A DNA stretch of 5,745 bases from Pseudomonadaceae bacterium UBA836 (GTDB lineage Bacteria > Pseudomonadota > Gammaproteobacteria > Pseudomonadales > Pseudomonadaceae): assembly GCA_002296055.1 (NCBI GenBank), contig DBHE01000061.1:3632-9376 (forward strand), given 5' to 3'. A program made the position numbers and the translations under genes. Shown here piece after piece: positions 1 through 5,745 of the stretch. The notes below the pieces were generated by a model. The model did no database searches and had not been told where the DNA came from. It saw only the letters and a list, made by a program, of their open reading frames with translations. Each line of letters opens with the position of its first letter. The stretch's first letter is position 1.

Positions 1-393
1 GACTGGCTCGACAGCATCAATTGGGATGCCGACGGCCTGGTTCCTGCCATCGCCCAGGATGTACACACCCAGCGCATTCTGATGATGGCCTGGATGAACC
101 GCGAAGCCCTGCAACTGACCGTACAGGAAGGCCGCGGCATCTACTGGTCTCGCTCGCGCCAACGCCTGTGGCGCAAGGGCGAGGAGTCGGGCAACGTGCA
201 ACAGCTGCACGAACTGCGGCTGGACTGCGACGCCGACGTCGTCATCCTGCAGGTCGAACAGATTGGCGGCATCGCCTGCCACACTGGCCGGCAGAGCTGT
301 TTTTATCGGGTTCTGAAAGATGGCCAATGGCAGACCGTCGACGCCGTCATCAAGGACCCCAAAGAGTTATACGAGCACCCAAAACATGTCTGA
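1..393 (+). CDS. hisI: Phosphoribosyl-AMP cyclohydrolase HisI, 5' end cut by the window
   Basis: Cytoplasmic enzyme of histidine synthesis (third step): it opens the adenine ring of phosphoribosyl-AMP to give the ProFAR precursor. The reading frame is open from base 1 to a TGA at 391-393 and gives 130 residues. The visible start DWLDSINW matches the family N-terminus after about two residues, so only an initiator Met and roughly one codon are missing. Diagnostic features, numbered from base 1, are [11 protein letters not shown] (about 28-38), [16 protein letters not shown], the metal-binding DCDAD cluster (75-79), and the pair of conserved cysteines C93 and C100 in GGIACHTGR...SCFYR. This is the stand-alone cyclohydrolase form, not the HisI-HisE fusion found in enterobacteria. 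The stop overlaps hisE by 8 bases, which suggests translational coupling. An internal ATG at 82 would remove conserved sequence and is not the start. Confidence 0.96.
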   Translation, partial: DWLDSINWDADGLVPAIAQDVHTQRILMMAWMNREALQLTVQEGRGIYWSRSRQRLWRKGEESGNVQQLHELRLDCDADVVILQVEQIGGIACHTGRQSCFYRVLKDGQWQTVDAVIKDPKELYEHPKHV

Positions 394-715
394 CACCCTG
401 AGCCAACTGGCCGCCGTGCTGGAGCAACGCAAGCAGGCGTCTGCCGACACCTCCTACGTTGCCAGCCTGCACGCAAAGGGCCTGAACAAGATTCTCGAAA
501 AGGTCGGTGAAGAGTGCACAGAGACACTGCTAGCCGCCAAGGACTGTCAGCACAGCGAGGACAAATCGGACCTGGTATACGAGACCGCTGACCTGTGGTT
601 CCACTCACTGGTCATGCTTAGCCATCTCGGCCTTGGTCCCGATGACATCCTGAACGAATTGGCACGCCGCTTCGACCTGTCCGGTCTTGAAGAAAAGGCG
701 TCCCGCAGCAAATAA
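386..715 (+). CDS. hisE: Phosphoribosyl-ATP pyrophosphatase HisE
   Basis: Second step of histidine synthesis: hydrolyses phosphoribosyl-ATP to phosphoribosyl-AMP and pyrophosphate in the cytoplasm. The 109-residue product has normal length for the family. It shows the all-alpha NTP-pyrophosphohydrolase metal motif: EExxE at E42, E43, E46 (in [15 protein letters not shown]) and ExxD at E66 and D69 (in [14 protein letters not shown]). The start at 386 lies inside the end of hisI and gives the normal N-terminus [12 protein letters not shown]. An in-frame ATG at 320 would add 22 residues encoded wholly within hisI and looks wrong. No strong ribosome site precedes 386, consistent with coupling to hisI. 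One small oddity is Cys44 between the acidic residues, where Ala or Ser is more usual. Its product feeds HisI, encoded directly upstream. Confidence 0.95.
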   Translation: MSDTLSQLAAVLEQRKQASADTSYVASLHAKGLNKILEKVGEECTETLLAAKDCQHSEDKSDLVYETADLWFHSLVMLSHLGLGPDDILNELARRFDLSGLEEKASRSK

Positions 716-732
716 ACTGGGCAATAGGCCCC

Positions 733-737
733 GGAGG
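733..737 (+). promoter_or_regulatory. Shine-Dalgarno site of tatA
   Basis: GGAGG ends 5 bases before the ATG at 743. It is the strongest ribosome site in the left half of the window and fixes the tatA start. TatA normally needs to be made in large excess over TatB and TatC, so a strong site here fits (inference). Confidence 0.7.
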
Positions 738-742
738 CAAAA

Positions 743-973
743 ATGGGTTTTGGTGGCATTAGTCTGTGGCAACTGCTGATCGTGCTGGTCATCGTGGTAC
801 TGCTGTTCGGCACCAAGCGGTTGAAGAACATCGGCGGTGATCTGGGCGGCGCAATCAAGGGCTTTCGCAAGGCGATGAACGACGAGGAAAAGCCCTCGGT
901 CGAGAACAAGCCGGGCGAGACGCTGGACGCCAAGGCCGAAGAGCACAAGCAGGACTCCCAGTCCAAGCCGTAA
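743..973 (+). CDS. tatA: Twin-arginine translocase pore subunit TatA
   Basis: Inner-membrane protein that oligomerises to form the passage for folded proteins carrying twin-arginine signal peptides. The 76-residue product shows the TatA plan: a short periplasmic N-terminus; one membrane helix at about 6-22 with the conserved polar Q10; the hinge FGTKRL (22-27); an amphipathic helix (about 28-46) ending in IKGFRKAM; then a charged, disordered tail rich in Glu and Lys. The FGTKRL hinge, rather than GPERLP, separates it from TatB. The start is set by GGAGG at 733-737. It lies 27 bases after hisE and 18 bases before tatB, so the three tat genes form one unit. Tail length and sequence vary freely in this family. 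Confidence 0.96.
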   Translation: MGFGGISLWQLLIVLVIVVLLFGTKRLKNIGGDLGGAIKGFRKAMNDEEKPSVENKPGETLDAKAEEHKQDSQSKP

Positions 974-991
974 TCTGCCAGGTCCCGCCCC

Positions 992-1369
992 ATGTTCGAC
1001 ATCGGCTTTATGGAAATGCTGGTGGTGGCGATCATCGCCCTGCTGGTTCTCGGCCCGGAGCGTTTGCCCGGCGCCATCCGCACCGTCAGCCTGACCATTG
1101 GCCGCATCAAGCGCGGCTTCTCGGACGTGCGTTCGCAGGTTGAGCGCGAGCTGGGCGCCGACGAGATCCGCCAGCAGTTGAACAACGAGCGCATCCTCGC
1201 CGAGCTGGAAAAGCAGGGGCTGCACGCCGACAGCCCGAGCAATCAGACCAACGCCCGACCGGGCGGTAACCAGAGCGTCACACAGCCGACGCACACTGGC
1301 GCGACCGCAGAGCAACCCCGCGCCGAGTCCGCCAATGAGCAGCAAGACACCCGCCATGAGCAACCCTGA
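992..1369 (+). CDS. tatB: Twin-arginine translocase subunit TatB
   Basis: Partner of TatC in the inner-membrane complex that binds twin-arginine signal peptides. The 125-residue product begins [12 protein letters not shown], with the conserved membrane-embedded Glu8 of TatB, a single membrane helix at about 5-21, the hinge GPERLP (21-26), and a long amphipathic, partly coiled helix (about 27-75) containing REL and [15 protein letters not shown]. The last 45 residues are low-complexity, rich in Asn, Gln, Thr and Pro, and likely disordered. Only a weak AGG at 980-982, 9 bases upstream, serves as ribosome site, so translation is probably lower than for tatA. The 3' end overlaps the start of tatC by 35 or 14 bases depending on the tatC start used. 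Confidence 0.95.
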   Translation: MFDIGFMEMLVVAIIALLVLGPERLPGAIRTVSLTIGRIKRGFSDVRSQVERELGADEIRQQLNNERILAELEKQGLHADSPSNQTNARPGGNQSVTQPTHTGATAEQPRAESANEQQDTRHEQP

Positions 1370-2132
1370 TCTGCCGCCCGTCAAGAGCGGCGGCGACATG
1401 CCGCTGGTCGCCCACCTGACCGAGCTGCGCTCGCGCCTGCTGCGCATTGTGCTGATCTGGCTGGTGATCTTTGCCGGTCTGTTCTACTTTGCCAACGACA
1501 TCTACGCGTTCATTTCCGAGCCGCTGCGCGCGCTGCTGCCCGAAGGCACCAGCATGATCGCCACCGATGTCGCCTCGCCGTTCCTAACGCCCTTCAAGCT
1601 GACGCTGATCAGCGCGCTGTTTATCGCCATGCCCTTTGTGCTGCATCAGGTCTGGGGCTTTATCGCACCCGGGCTGTACAAGCACGAGAAGCGCCTGGCG
1701 GTGCCGCTGCTGGCCTCCAGCATTCTGCTGTTCTACGGCGGTATGGCCTTTGCCTACTTCGTGGTGTTTCCGCTGGTGTTCCGCTTTTTCACCAGCGCGG
1801 CGCCGGATGGCGTAGCGGTGATGACCGACATCAACAGCTACCTGGACTTTGTCCTGACGCTGTTCATGGCCTTTGGTCTGGCGTTCGAGATACCGGTGGC
1901 CACGGTGCTGCTGGTGGCCGTGGGTATCGTCGACGTGCAGGGCCTGAGCAAGGCGCGCCCCTACGTGGTGGTCGGTTGCTTTACCATCGGCATGGTGCTG
2001 ACACCGCCGGATGTGATCTCGCAAACCCTGCTCGCGCTGCCCATGTGGCTGCTGTATGAAGTCGGTATCATCTTCAGCCGTCTGGTCCGTCCGCGCACAC
2101 CGGAAGAGCAGCAGGACAGCCCGCAGGCATGA
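1335..2132 (+). CDS. tatC: Twin-arginine translocase receptor subunit TatC
   Basis: Polytopic inner-membrane receptor for twin-arginine signal peptides, acting with TatB. The product has 265 residues from this start and the expected six membrane helices, at roughly 35-54, 86-108, 121-149, 166-192, 205-221 and 226-246. Signature features are HLTELRSRL (27-35; signal-binding Glu30), [13 protein letters not shown] (108-120; Glu118 corresponds to the E. coli signal-recognition Glu103), FEIPVA in helix 4, and [13 protein letters not shown] before helix 6. The start is uncertain: a second in-frame ATG at 1356 would trim 7 residues and give the N-terminus MSNPDLPP, closer to the short leader usual in pseudomonads. 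A weak GAG at 1325-1327 slightly favours 1335. The stop overlaps the rsmE start as ATGA. Confidence 0.96.
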   Translation: MSSKTPAMSNPDLPPVKSGGDMPLVAHLTELRSRLLRIVLIWLVIFAGLFYFANDIYAFISEPLRALLPEGTSMIATDVASPFLTPFKLTLISALFIAMPFVLHQVWGFIAPGLYKHEKRLAVPLLASSILLFYGGMAFAYFVVFPLVFRFFTSAAPDGVAVMTDINSYLDFVLTLFMAFGLAFEIPVATVLLVAVGIVDVQGLSKARPYVVVGCFTIGMVLTPPDVISQTLLALPMWLLYEVGIIFSRLVRPRTPEEQQDSPQA

Positions 2133-2836
2133 ACCTGCTGCTGCTCGAAGACAGCGACTTCACCGATCCACAGCATGTACGCCTGACTGGCCGCCGGTTG
2201 TTGCACATGCAGGACATCCAGCAGGTCAGCGCCGGCGACACACTGCGCGTTGGCCGCATCAACGGCCTGATGGGCCGTGGCAGCGTGCTGGAGCTGGACT
2301 CGCGTAGCGCCCTGCTGCACGTCGAGCTGAGCGAAGCGCCCCCGGCCAAATTGCCCCTCACCCTGCTGCTGGCCATGCCACGGCCCAAGATGTTCCGCCG
2401 CATTCTGCAGCACTGCGCCACCCTGGGCGTACCCGAGATCATCCTGCTCAACAGCTACCGGGTAGAAAAGAGCTTCTGGCAGACCCCCTTTCTGCAGCCC
2501 GAGGTGATCCGCGAGAACCTGCTGCTGGGCCTGGAGCAGGCTCGTGACACCGTGCTGCCGACCGTGCGCATCGAAAAGCGCTTCAAGCCCTTTGTCGAAG
2601 ATCAGCTACCCGCCATCATCAACGAGCAACTGGCGCTGGTTGCCCACCCCGGCGACTACCCCGCCTGCCCACGTGGTATCGACCAGCCGCTGACCCTGGC
2701 CATCGGCCCGGAGGGCGGGTGGATTCCCTATGAGGTCGACAAACTGGTCGAGGCCGGCATGCAGCCGGTGCAGCTCGGCAACCGCATCCTGCGCGTGGAA
2801 ACCGCCGTCACGGCGCTGCTGGCCCGGTTGTTCTAA
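2129..2836 (+). CDS. rsmE: 16S rRNA (uracil1498-N3)-methyltransferase RsmE
   Basis: SPOUT-class, SAM-dependent enzyme that, by family, methylates N3 of U1498 in 16S rRNA on the assembled 30S subunit. The 235-residue product is close to the usual length. The N-terminal part (about 1-70) is the PUA-like RNA-binding domain, with [21 protein letters not shown] and the GDTLRVG strand. The C-terminal knotted domain carries the cofactor-loop motifs IGPEGGW (192-198) and [11 protein letters not shown] (216-226), both near-diagnostic for RsmE. The middle segment [19 protein letters not shown] departs from the common TELGV version but resembles what I recall from pseudomonads. Translation probably couples to tatC through the ATGA overlap at 2129-2132. 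This is the last gene of the packed block; no clear terminator follows. Confidence 0.94.
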   Translation: MNLLLLEDSDFTDPQHVRLTGRRLLHMQDIQQVSAGDTLRVGRINGLMGRGSVLELDSRSALLHVELSEAPPAKLPLTLLLAMPRPKMFRRILQHCATLGVPEIILLNSYRVEKSFWQTPFLQPEVIRENLLLGLEQARDTVLPTVRIEKRFKPFVEDQLPAIINEQLALVAHPGDYPACPRGIDQPLTLAIGPEGGWIPYEVDKLVEAGMQPVQLGNRILRVETAVTALLARLF

Positions 2837-2889
2837 GCGGCTGAAAATGCGGCGCAGCCCAACGCAGCGACAGAGGCTCTTTTCAGTAC

Positions 2890-2918
2890 TTGGCCTACCG
2901 AGTCCGCTACCGTACTAT
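2890..2918 (+). promoter_or_regulatory. Possible sigma70 promoter upstream of the lipoprotein gene
   Basis: TTGGCC (2890-2895) and TACTAT (2913-2918) each match the -35 and -10 consensus at four of six positions and are separated by exactly 17 bases. They lie in the 245-base gap after rsmE and 164 bases before the lipoprotein ATG, so a long leader would result. This was found by eye in GC-rich DNA where such matches can arise by chance. Confidence 0.3.
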
Positions 2919-3023
2919 TTCGACCGGGCAAGGGACTGCCAGCCGCTTTACATCCGCATCACCCCCGCTGACTCCCCATGACACCTGCCAACCTGTGCAC
3001 CGCACAGTAGGCTGCTGTCTGCC

Positions 3024-3047
3024 CGTGCCTGCATGAGCGCAGGCGCG
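3024..3047 (+). other. GC-rich stem-loop in the leader of the lipoprotein gene
   Basis: CGTGCCTGC (3024-3032) pairs with GCAGGCGCG (3039-3047), giving nine pairs with one G-T, around the loop ATGAGC. The nearest T-run (TTTT at 3056-3059) starts 8 bases after the stem, too far and too short for a standard intrinsic terminator. It ends 34 bases before the lipoprotein ATG. It could be a weak terminator for the upstream block, or a structured leader affecting translation or mRNA stability. The pairing is seen; any role is inference. Confidence 0.45.
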
Positions 3048-3081
3048 CTCTGAGCTTTTCCAATAAAAACCAAGAAGAACA

Positions 3082-3642
3082 ATGAAAATGAAAACATCTG
3101 CATTAACCCTGGCCGCCGCCCTCGCCCTAACCTCCGGATGTGCGGCCTTCAAGGCCAACGACCTTCCCACCCTGGACAGCTCTAGCTACGCGGTTCAGAA
3201 CCAGCAACCGGTGAAGGTATTCAGCACCTGGCAAGCACGCGAAGGCGGTAATCTTCACAAGACCTATTTCAATGCAGCCCTGCGCGGCGCCGGCTGCTGT
3301 GAGATTGTCGAAACAGCTGAGCAGGCCGACCTGGTTGTCACCGGCGTATCAGTCGACGAGAGCAATCCCGGCGCCAACCTCTTCGCGGCTCTCTCCGGCT
3401 TCACCTTTGGGGTTATTCCTGCCTGGGCCACGCTGCACGTGCATCTGCGCGTTACCGCAACCGAGTCAGAGCAGCAACACAAGTACGACCTGGCAGACAA
3501 AGCGACCATGGTGATCTGGCTACCGATGCTGCTGGCCATGCCGTTTACCGGCAACCCGCTCGACGTTGAGCAAGAGGTCCACCACAATACCTACCGCAAT
3601 CTGGTTGCGCGGATGAAAAATGACGGTCTGCTGAGCAACTGA
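3082..3642 (+). CDS. Small lipoprotein of unknown function
   Basis: I do not recognise a named gene. The 186-residue product starts MKMKTSALTLAAALALTSGC: two lysines, a hydrophobic stretch, and a lipobox TSGC with the lipidated cysteine at C20. Thr at -3 is a less common lipobox residue. Ala21 after the cysteine, not Asp, predicts sorting to the outer membrane. The mature part has a probable alpha/beta segment (about 43-92) ending in AEQADLVVTGVSVDES, a Gly/Phe-rich hydrophobic segment with FGVIPAW (100-115), a strand pair, a second hydrophobic segment (142-155: TMVIWLPMLLAMPF), and a C-terminal helix with NTYRNLVARM. A G[VL]IP-x-W plus WLP layout recalls small hypothetical gammaproteobacterial lipoproteins, from memory only. 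AAGAAG (3072-3077) is a weak ribosome site; a second ATG at 3088 is possible. It stands alone between two gaps of about 200 bases and is probably its own transcript. Confidence 0.85.
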   Translation: MKMKTSALTLAAALALTSGCAAFKANDLPTLDSSSYAVQNQQPVKVFSTWQAREGGNLHKTYFNAALRGAGCCEIVETAEQADLVVTGVSVDESNPGANLFAALSGFTFGVIPAWATLHVHLRVTATESEQQHKYDLADKATMVIWLPMLLAMPFTGNPLDVEQEVHHNTYRNLVARMKNDGLLSN

Positions 3643-3657
3643 GTTTTGCTCCAGGGC

Positions 3658-3684
3658 GGGCCGCGAGCAATCCGCTAGCGGCCC
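3658..3684 (+). other. Strong hairpin just after the lipoprotein stop codon
   Basis: GGGCCGC (3658-3664) pairs perfectly with GCGGCCC (3678-3684). After one G/A mismatch the stem continues AGC (3666-3668) with GCT (3674-3676) around the loop AATCC. It begins 15 bases after the lipoprotein TGA, where a transcription end or an mRNA 3'-stabilising structure would be expected. No T-run follows on the + strand and none lies in the right place on the - strand, so it is not a standard intrinsic terminator. Confidence 0.5.
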
Positions 3685-3779
3685 TGCTGGCCTGAGATAT
3701 CACCCTGCATGGCCACGTCTCTCTCACCTCTTTTCGTACTGGTACTCTGCTCTGGGCCGCGCCATCGCACACGACGGGT

Positions 3780-3808
3780 CTGACGCACGCTCACCAGCCG
3801 TCTATGCT
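3780..3808 (+). promoter_or_regulatory. Possible sigma70 promoter for the DUF502-phosphatase pair
   Basis: CTGACG (3780-3785) and TATGCT (3803-3808) each match the -35 and -10 consensus at four of six positions, with a 17-base spacer. The -10 ends 29 bases before the ATG at 3838, a normal placement for a short leader. It was found by eye and no operator-like repeat is evident around it. Confidence 0.35.
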
Positions 3809-3827
3809 GTGCTCACGTATTCTCGAC

Positions 3828-3832
3828 GGGGG
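3828..3832 (+). promoter_or_regulatory. Probable ribosome binding site of the DUF502 gene
   Basis: GGGGG ends 5 bases before the ATG at 3838. It is an all-G variant of the GGAGG core, so pairing with 16S rRNA is imperfect, but the position is right and no other purine run lies nearby. It supports 3838 as the start. Confidence 0.5.
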
Positions 3833-3837
3833 CTCTC

Positions 3838-4425
3838 ATGCGGGTAATCAAGACCACGTTGATCGGCGGCGCGGTATTTCTGGTGCCGGTGATCGTTATT
3901 CTCTTTGTGCTGGGCAAAGCGATCGCGGTGATGCGTCATGTCACCCGACCCATCAGCGAGCTGCTGCCGTTCGATAACATCGCCGGTCTGGCGGTGGCCA
4001 ACCTGCTGGCCCTGCTGGGCGTGGCGCTAGTCTGCTTCTGTGCTGGCATGCTGGCACGCGGCCCGAGAGCCCGCCGCCTGTACCAGCAGCTCGACGATGG
4101 CCTGCTGATGCTGCCGGGCTACGGCTTGATCAAGTCCTTGTCCGACCAGTTCAAGGAGGAGCGGCCCACCAGCTCTCCGCTCAAACCGGTACTGGTACGC
4201 TTTGATGATTTTGAACAGCTGTGCTTCGAAGTCGAGCGCCTGGCCGATGGCCGGGTGGTGACCTTTATACCGGGCTCCCCTGACCCCTGGTCCGGCACGC
4301 TGGTGTATCTGGCGCCTGACCGCGTGCAAGGGTGCGAGTTGAGCGTTATGCAGGCCGTGAGTCACCTACGTCGTGGCGGCCGTGGTGCAAGTGCCCTGAA
4401 CATCCCCCACACAGCCACCAGCTGA
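3838..4425 (+). CDS. DUF502 (COV-like) inner-membrane protein
   Basis: Integral membrane protein of the DUF502 family, which includes plant COV1/LCV proteins; its biochemical role in bacteria is not established. The 195-residue product begins MRVIKTTLIGGAVFLVPV, with a first membrane helix at about 8-30 and a second at about 48-72, followed by a positively charged stretch RGPRARR that should face the cytoplasm. The soluble C-terminal half carries the family hallmarks: LPGYGLIKSLSDQF (where other members have a P...IY..VKQ pattern), VLVRFDDF, and the proline-rich turn FIPGSPDPWSG (143-153) followed by LVYLAPDRVQ and a helix with VMQAVSHLRRGG. Length is typical of the family. The next gene begins 31 bases downstream on the same strand, so the two are probably co-transcribed. 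The family call rests on recognised motifs, not on a search. Confidence 0.87.
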   Translation: MRVIKTTLIGGAVFLVPVIVILFVLGKAIAVMRHVTRPISELLPFDNIAGLAVANLLALLGVALVCFCAGMLARGPRARRLYQQLDDGLLMLPGYGLIKSLSDQFKEERPTSSPLKPVLVRFDDFEQLCFEVERLADGRVVTFIPGSPDPWSGTLVYLAPDRVQGCELSVMQAVSHLRRGGRGASALNIPHTATS

Positions 4426-4456
4426 ACTGCGCAGCGGCTGGCCGGTCTGAGCAAAC

Positions 4457-5745
4457 ATGCATACCACCTCAGACCTTCCCGATCTGCTGGCCGGCCCACT
4501 GGTCCGCCGCGTAGAGCCCGAGCGCATCCTGCTCTGGCTGGTCGCTAGCCGCCCGCTGACATTGAGTGCCACCCTGCAACCAGGCGACGCGGCGGCGCAG
4601 CAGCTCGAACTGAACGACACCCGCGTCATTCCCATTGGGCGGCACGCCTACGTTCACCTGTTGACCATTACGCCAAACAGCCCGCTGCCGCAGGATCAGA
4701 TCATTCACTACGACCTGCAATGGGACGGCGAGCAAGGCAGTGGGCTATCACACAGCGCGCCGCACCTGTGCCACGGTGATGAACTGCCCTCACTGATGAT
4801 TGCCAGCGACAACCGCCGCCTGCTGCACGGCTCCTGCCGCAAGCCGCACTTTGCCGGCAAGGATGCCCTGGTGCGCACCGATAGCTGGCTCGCCGAACGC
4901 CGAGACCAGCCAGAGCAACGCCCCGCCTGGCTGCTGATGACCGGTGACCAGGTTTACGTCGACGATGTCAGCGGTCCGCTGCTGGTTGCCATTCACCAGT
5001 TGGTTGAGCGTCTGGGGCTGTTTGACGAGGCGCTGGAAGGTGCCACGGTAGCAGACAGCCAGGCCTTGTATCAGGCCGCCGAGACCTACTATCGACGCGA
5101 GCAGCTGCTGCCGGATGTGCCCTCCAACATGGCCGTACGCGACCGCTTCTTTGGCGGTGTGCGCAAGCCGGTATTTACCTCGGCCAATGCCCACAACCAC
5201 CTGATCAGCCTGGCCGAGATGCTGGCCATGTATCTGCTGGTGTGGTCGCCGGTCCCCTGGCGCCTGATTCAGCCGAGGATGCCAGACGGGCTCAGCGACG
5301 AAGAACGCCAGCGTTACCAGAGCGAACAGCAGCAGATTGACGCTTTTGTCGACGGCCTGCCACAGGTCGCCCGCCTGCTCGCCCATCAGCCCAGCCTGAT
5401 GATCTTTGACGACCACGACGTCACCGACGACTGGAACCTCACCGCCGACTGGGAGCGCACCGCCTACGGCCACCCCTTCTCACGCCAGATCATCGGCAAC
5501 GCGGTGCTGGCCTATCTGCTGTGCCAGGGCTGGGGCAACGATCCAGACGCCGTGGCAGAACCGCTGGATGCGCTGACCCAGCTGCTGGAGAACGCAAAGC
5601 GCAGCGGCAGTCTGGATGTCAGCGAGCAGGACGCCTGCATCGACGCCGTGCTGCGCTTTCACGGCTGGGAGTACCAGATTGCCGGCACGCCAACCCTGGT
5701 GGTGCTGGATACCCGCACCCGCCGCTGGCGCAGCGAGCGCAGCCC
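4457..5745 (+). CDS. PhoD-like metallophosphatase (alkaline phosphatase D family), 3' end cut by the window
   Basis: The frame is open from ATG 4457 to the window edge (429 codons plus two bases). The N-terminal 110 residues (AGPLVRRVEPERILLWLV onward) look like the beta-rich domain preceding the catalytic domain in PhoD relatives. The catalytic part shows GSCRKPHF (125-132), GDQVYVDD (163-170) with metal-binding D164 and Y167, NAHNHL (244-249), and FDDHDVTDDWN (317-327), all matching PhoD-type calcineurin-like phosphoesterases. The distal GNH/GHxH-type metal motifs expected later are not seen here and probably lie beyond 5745. Unlike classical PhoD, it has no twin-arginine or Sec signal peptide: R17-R18 is followed by charged residues, not a hydrophobic core. 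It is therefore probably cytoplasmic, and its substrate is unknown. A TGAG at 4448-4451 is the only ribosome-site candidate. It follows the DUF502 gene by 31 bases. Confidence 0.88.
   Translation, partial: MHTTSDLPDLLAGPLVRRVEPERILLWLVASRPLTLSATLQPGDAAAQQLELNDTRVIPIGRHAYVHLLTITPNSPLPQDQIIHYDLQWDGEQGSGLSHSAPHLCHGDELPSLMIASDNRRLLHGSCRKPHFAGKDALVRTDSWLAERRDQPEQRPAWLLMTGDQVYVDDVSGPLLVAIHQLVERLGLFDEALEGATVADSQALYQAAETYYRREQLLPDVPSNMAVRDRFFGGVRKPVFTSANAHNHLISLAEMLAMYLLVWSPVPWRLIQPRMPDGLSDEERQRYQSEQQQIDAFVDGLPQVARLLAHQPSLMIFDDHDVTDDWNLTADWERTAYGHPFSRQIIGNAVLAYLLCQGWGNDPDAVAEPLDALTQLLENAKRSGSLDVSEQDACIDAVLRFHGWEYQIAGTPTLVVLDTRTRRWRSERS

Noticed and set aside
605..1447. 280-residue open frame on the - strand opposite tatA-tatB-tatC
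   Set aside because: It lies fully opposite genes with clear family motifs. Its composition (runs of Leu, Gly, His, Gln) is the usual mirror of high-GC codon use, and no domain motif is visible.
2841..2886. CTGAAAA (2841-2847) and TTTTCAG (2880-2886) inverted repeat as an rsmE terminator
   Set aside because: The arms are AT-rich and 32 bases apart with only a patchy inner stem (AGCC/GGCT), and no GC-rich stem directly precedes the T-run. It is too weak to call a terminator.
2907..3170. 87-residue open frame on the - strand across the rsmE-lipoprotein gap
   Set aside because: It overlaps the lipoprotein signal sequence, has no convincing ribosome site or recognisable motif, and fits a chance frame.
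3736..3745. GTACTGGTAC repeated at 4189-4198
   Set aside because: Two copies of a 10-base sequence, one inside the DUF502 coding region, without further copies or regular spacing, are likely chance.
4496..4562. Possible twin-arginine signal in the PhoD-like protein (VRRVEPERILLWLV)
   Set aside because: The RR pair is followed by Val, Glu, Pro, Glu, Arg and only a short hydrophobic stretch, with no S-R-R-x-F-L-K pattern and no AxA cleavage site. The segment fits a beta strand of the N-terminal domain.
4790..5473. 227-residue open frame on the - strand opposite the PhoD-like gene
   Set aside because: It is the antisense of a reading frame carrying several PhoD motifs. The His/Gln/Val-rich low-information protein has no recognisable start context or motif.
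1..5745. A mobile element, defence system, CRISPR array or new multi-gene system
   Set aside because: All + strand genes form a conserved housekeeping neighbourhood with uniform high GC. No transposase, integrase, tRNA, direct-repeat array, or toxin/antitoxin or nuclease motif was seen.

Overview
The window is an ordinary core-genome stretch from a high-GC gammaproteobacterium of the Pseudomonas type. The gene order hisI-hisE-tatA-tatB-tatC-rsmE matches my recollection of the Pseudomonas block (PAO1 around PA5066-PA5071). The TatA start [12 protein letters not shown] recalls Stutzerimonas/Halopseudomonas-like lineages more than P. aeruginosa. That genus-level guess is inference from memory, not a search.

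Region 1 (1-2836), all + strand: a tightly packed, probably co-transcribed block. It begins inside hisI, which lacks only about two N-terminal codons. hisE follows with an 8-base overlap. Together these two genes give steps 2 and 3 of histidine synthesis. Next come the complete three-component twin-arginine translocase tatA, tatB and tatC, with tatB and tatC overlapping. rsmE then overlaps tatC by ATGA; its product is a SPOUT methyltransferase expected to modify 16S rRNA at U1498. The functions are unrelated, so this looks like conserved housekeeping synteny rather than a pathway.

Region 2 (2837-3837): a 245-base gap holding a possible sigma70 promoter and a GC-rich stem-loop, then a gene for a small outer-membrane-type lipoprotein of unknown function. 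A 195-base gap follows, with a strong hairpin just after the lipoprotein stop and another possible promoter.

Region 3 (3838-5745): a DUF502/COV-like membrane protein. After 31 bases comes a PhoD-like metallophosphatase that runs off the right edge. The small gap suggests these two are co-transcribed.

I found no mobile element, CRISPR array, tRNA, rRNA, phage gene or convincing new system. The most open questions are the unknown lipoprotein and its flanking stem-loops, and the pairing of DUF502 with a PhoD-family enzyme that shows no export signal although it lies near the Tat genes.
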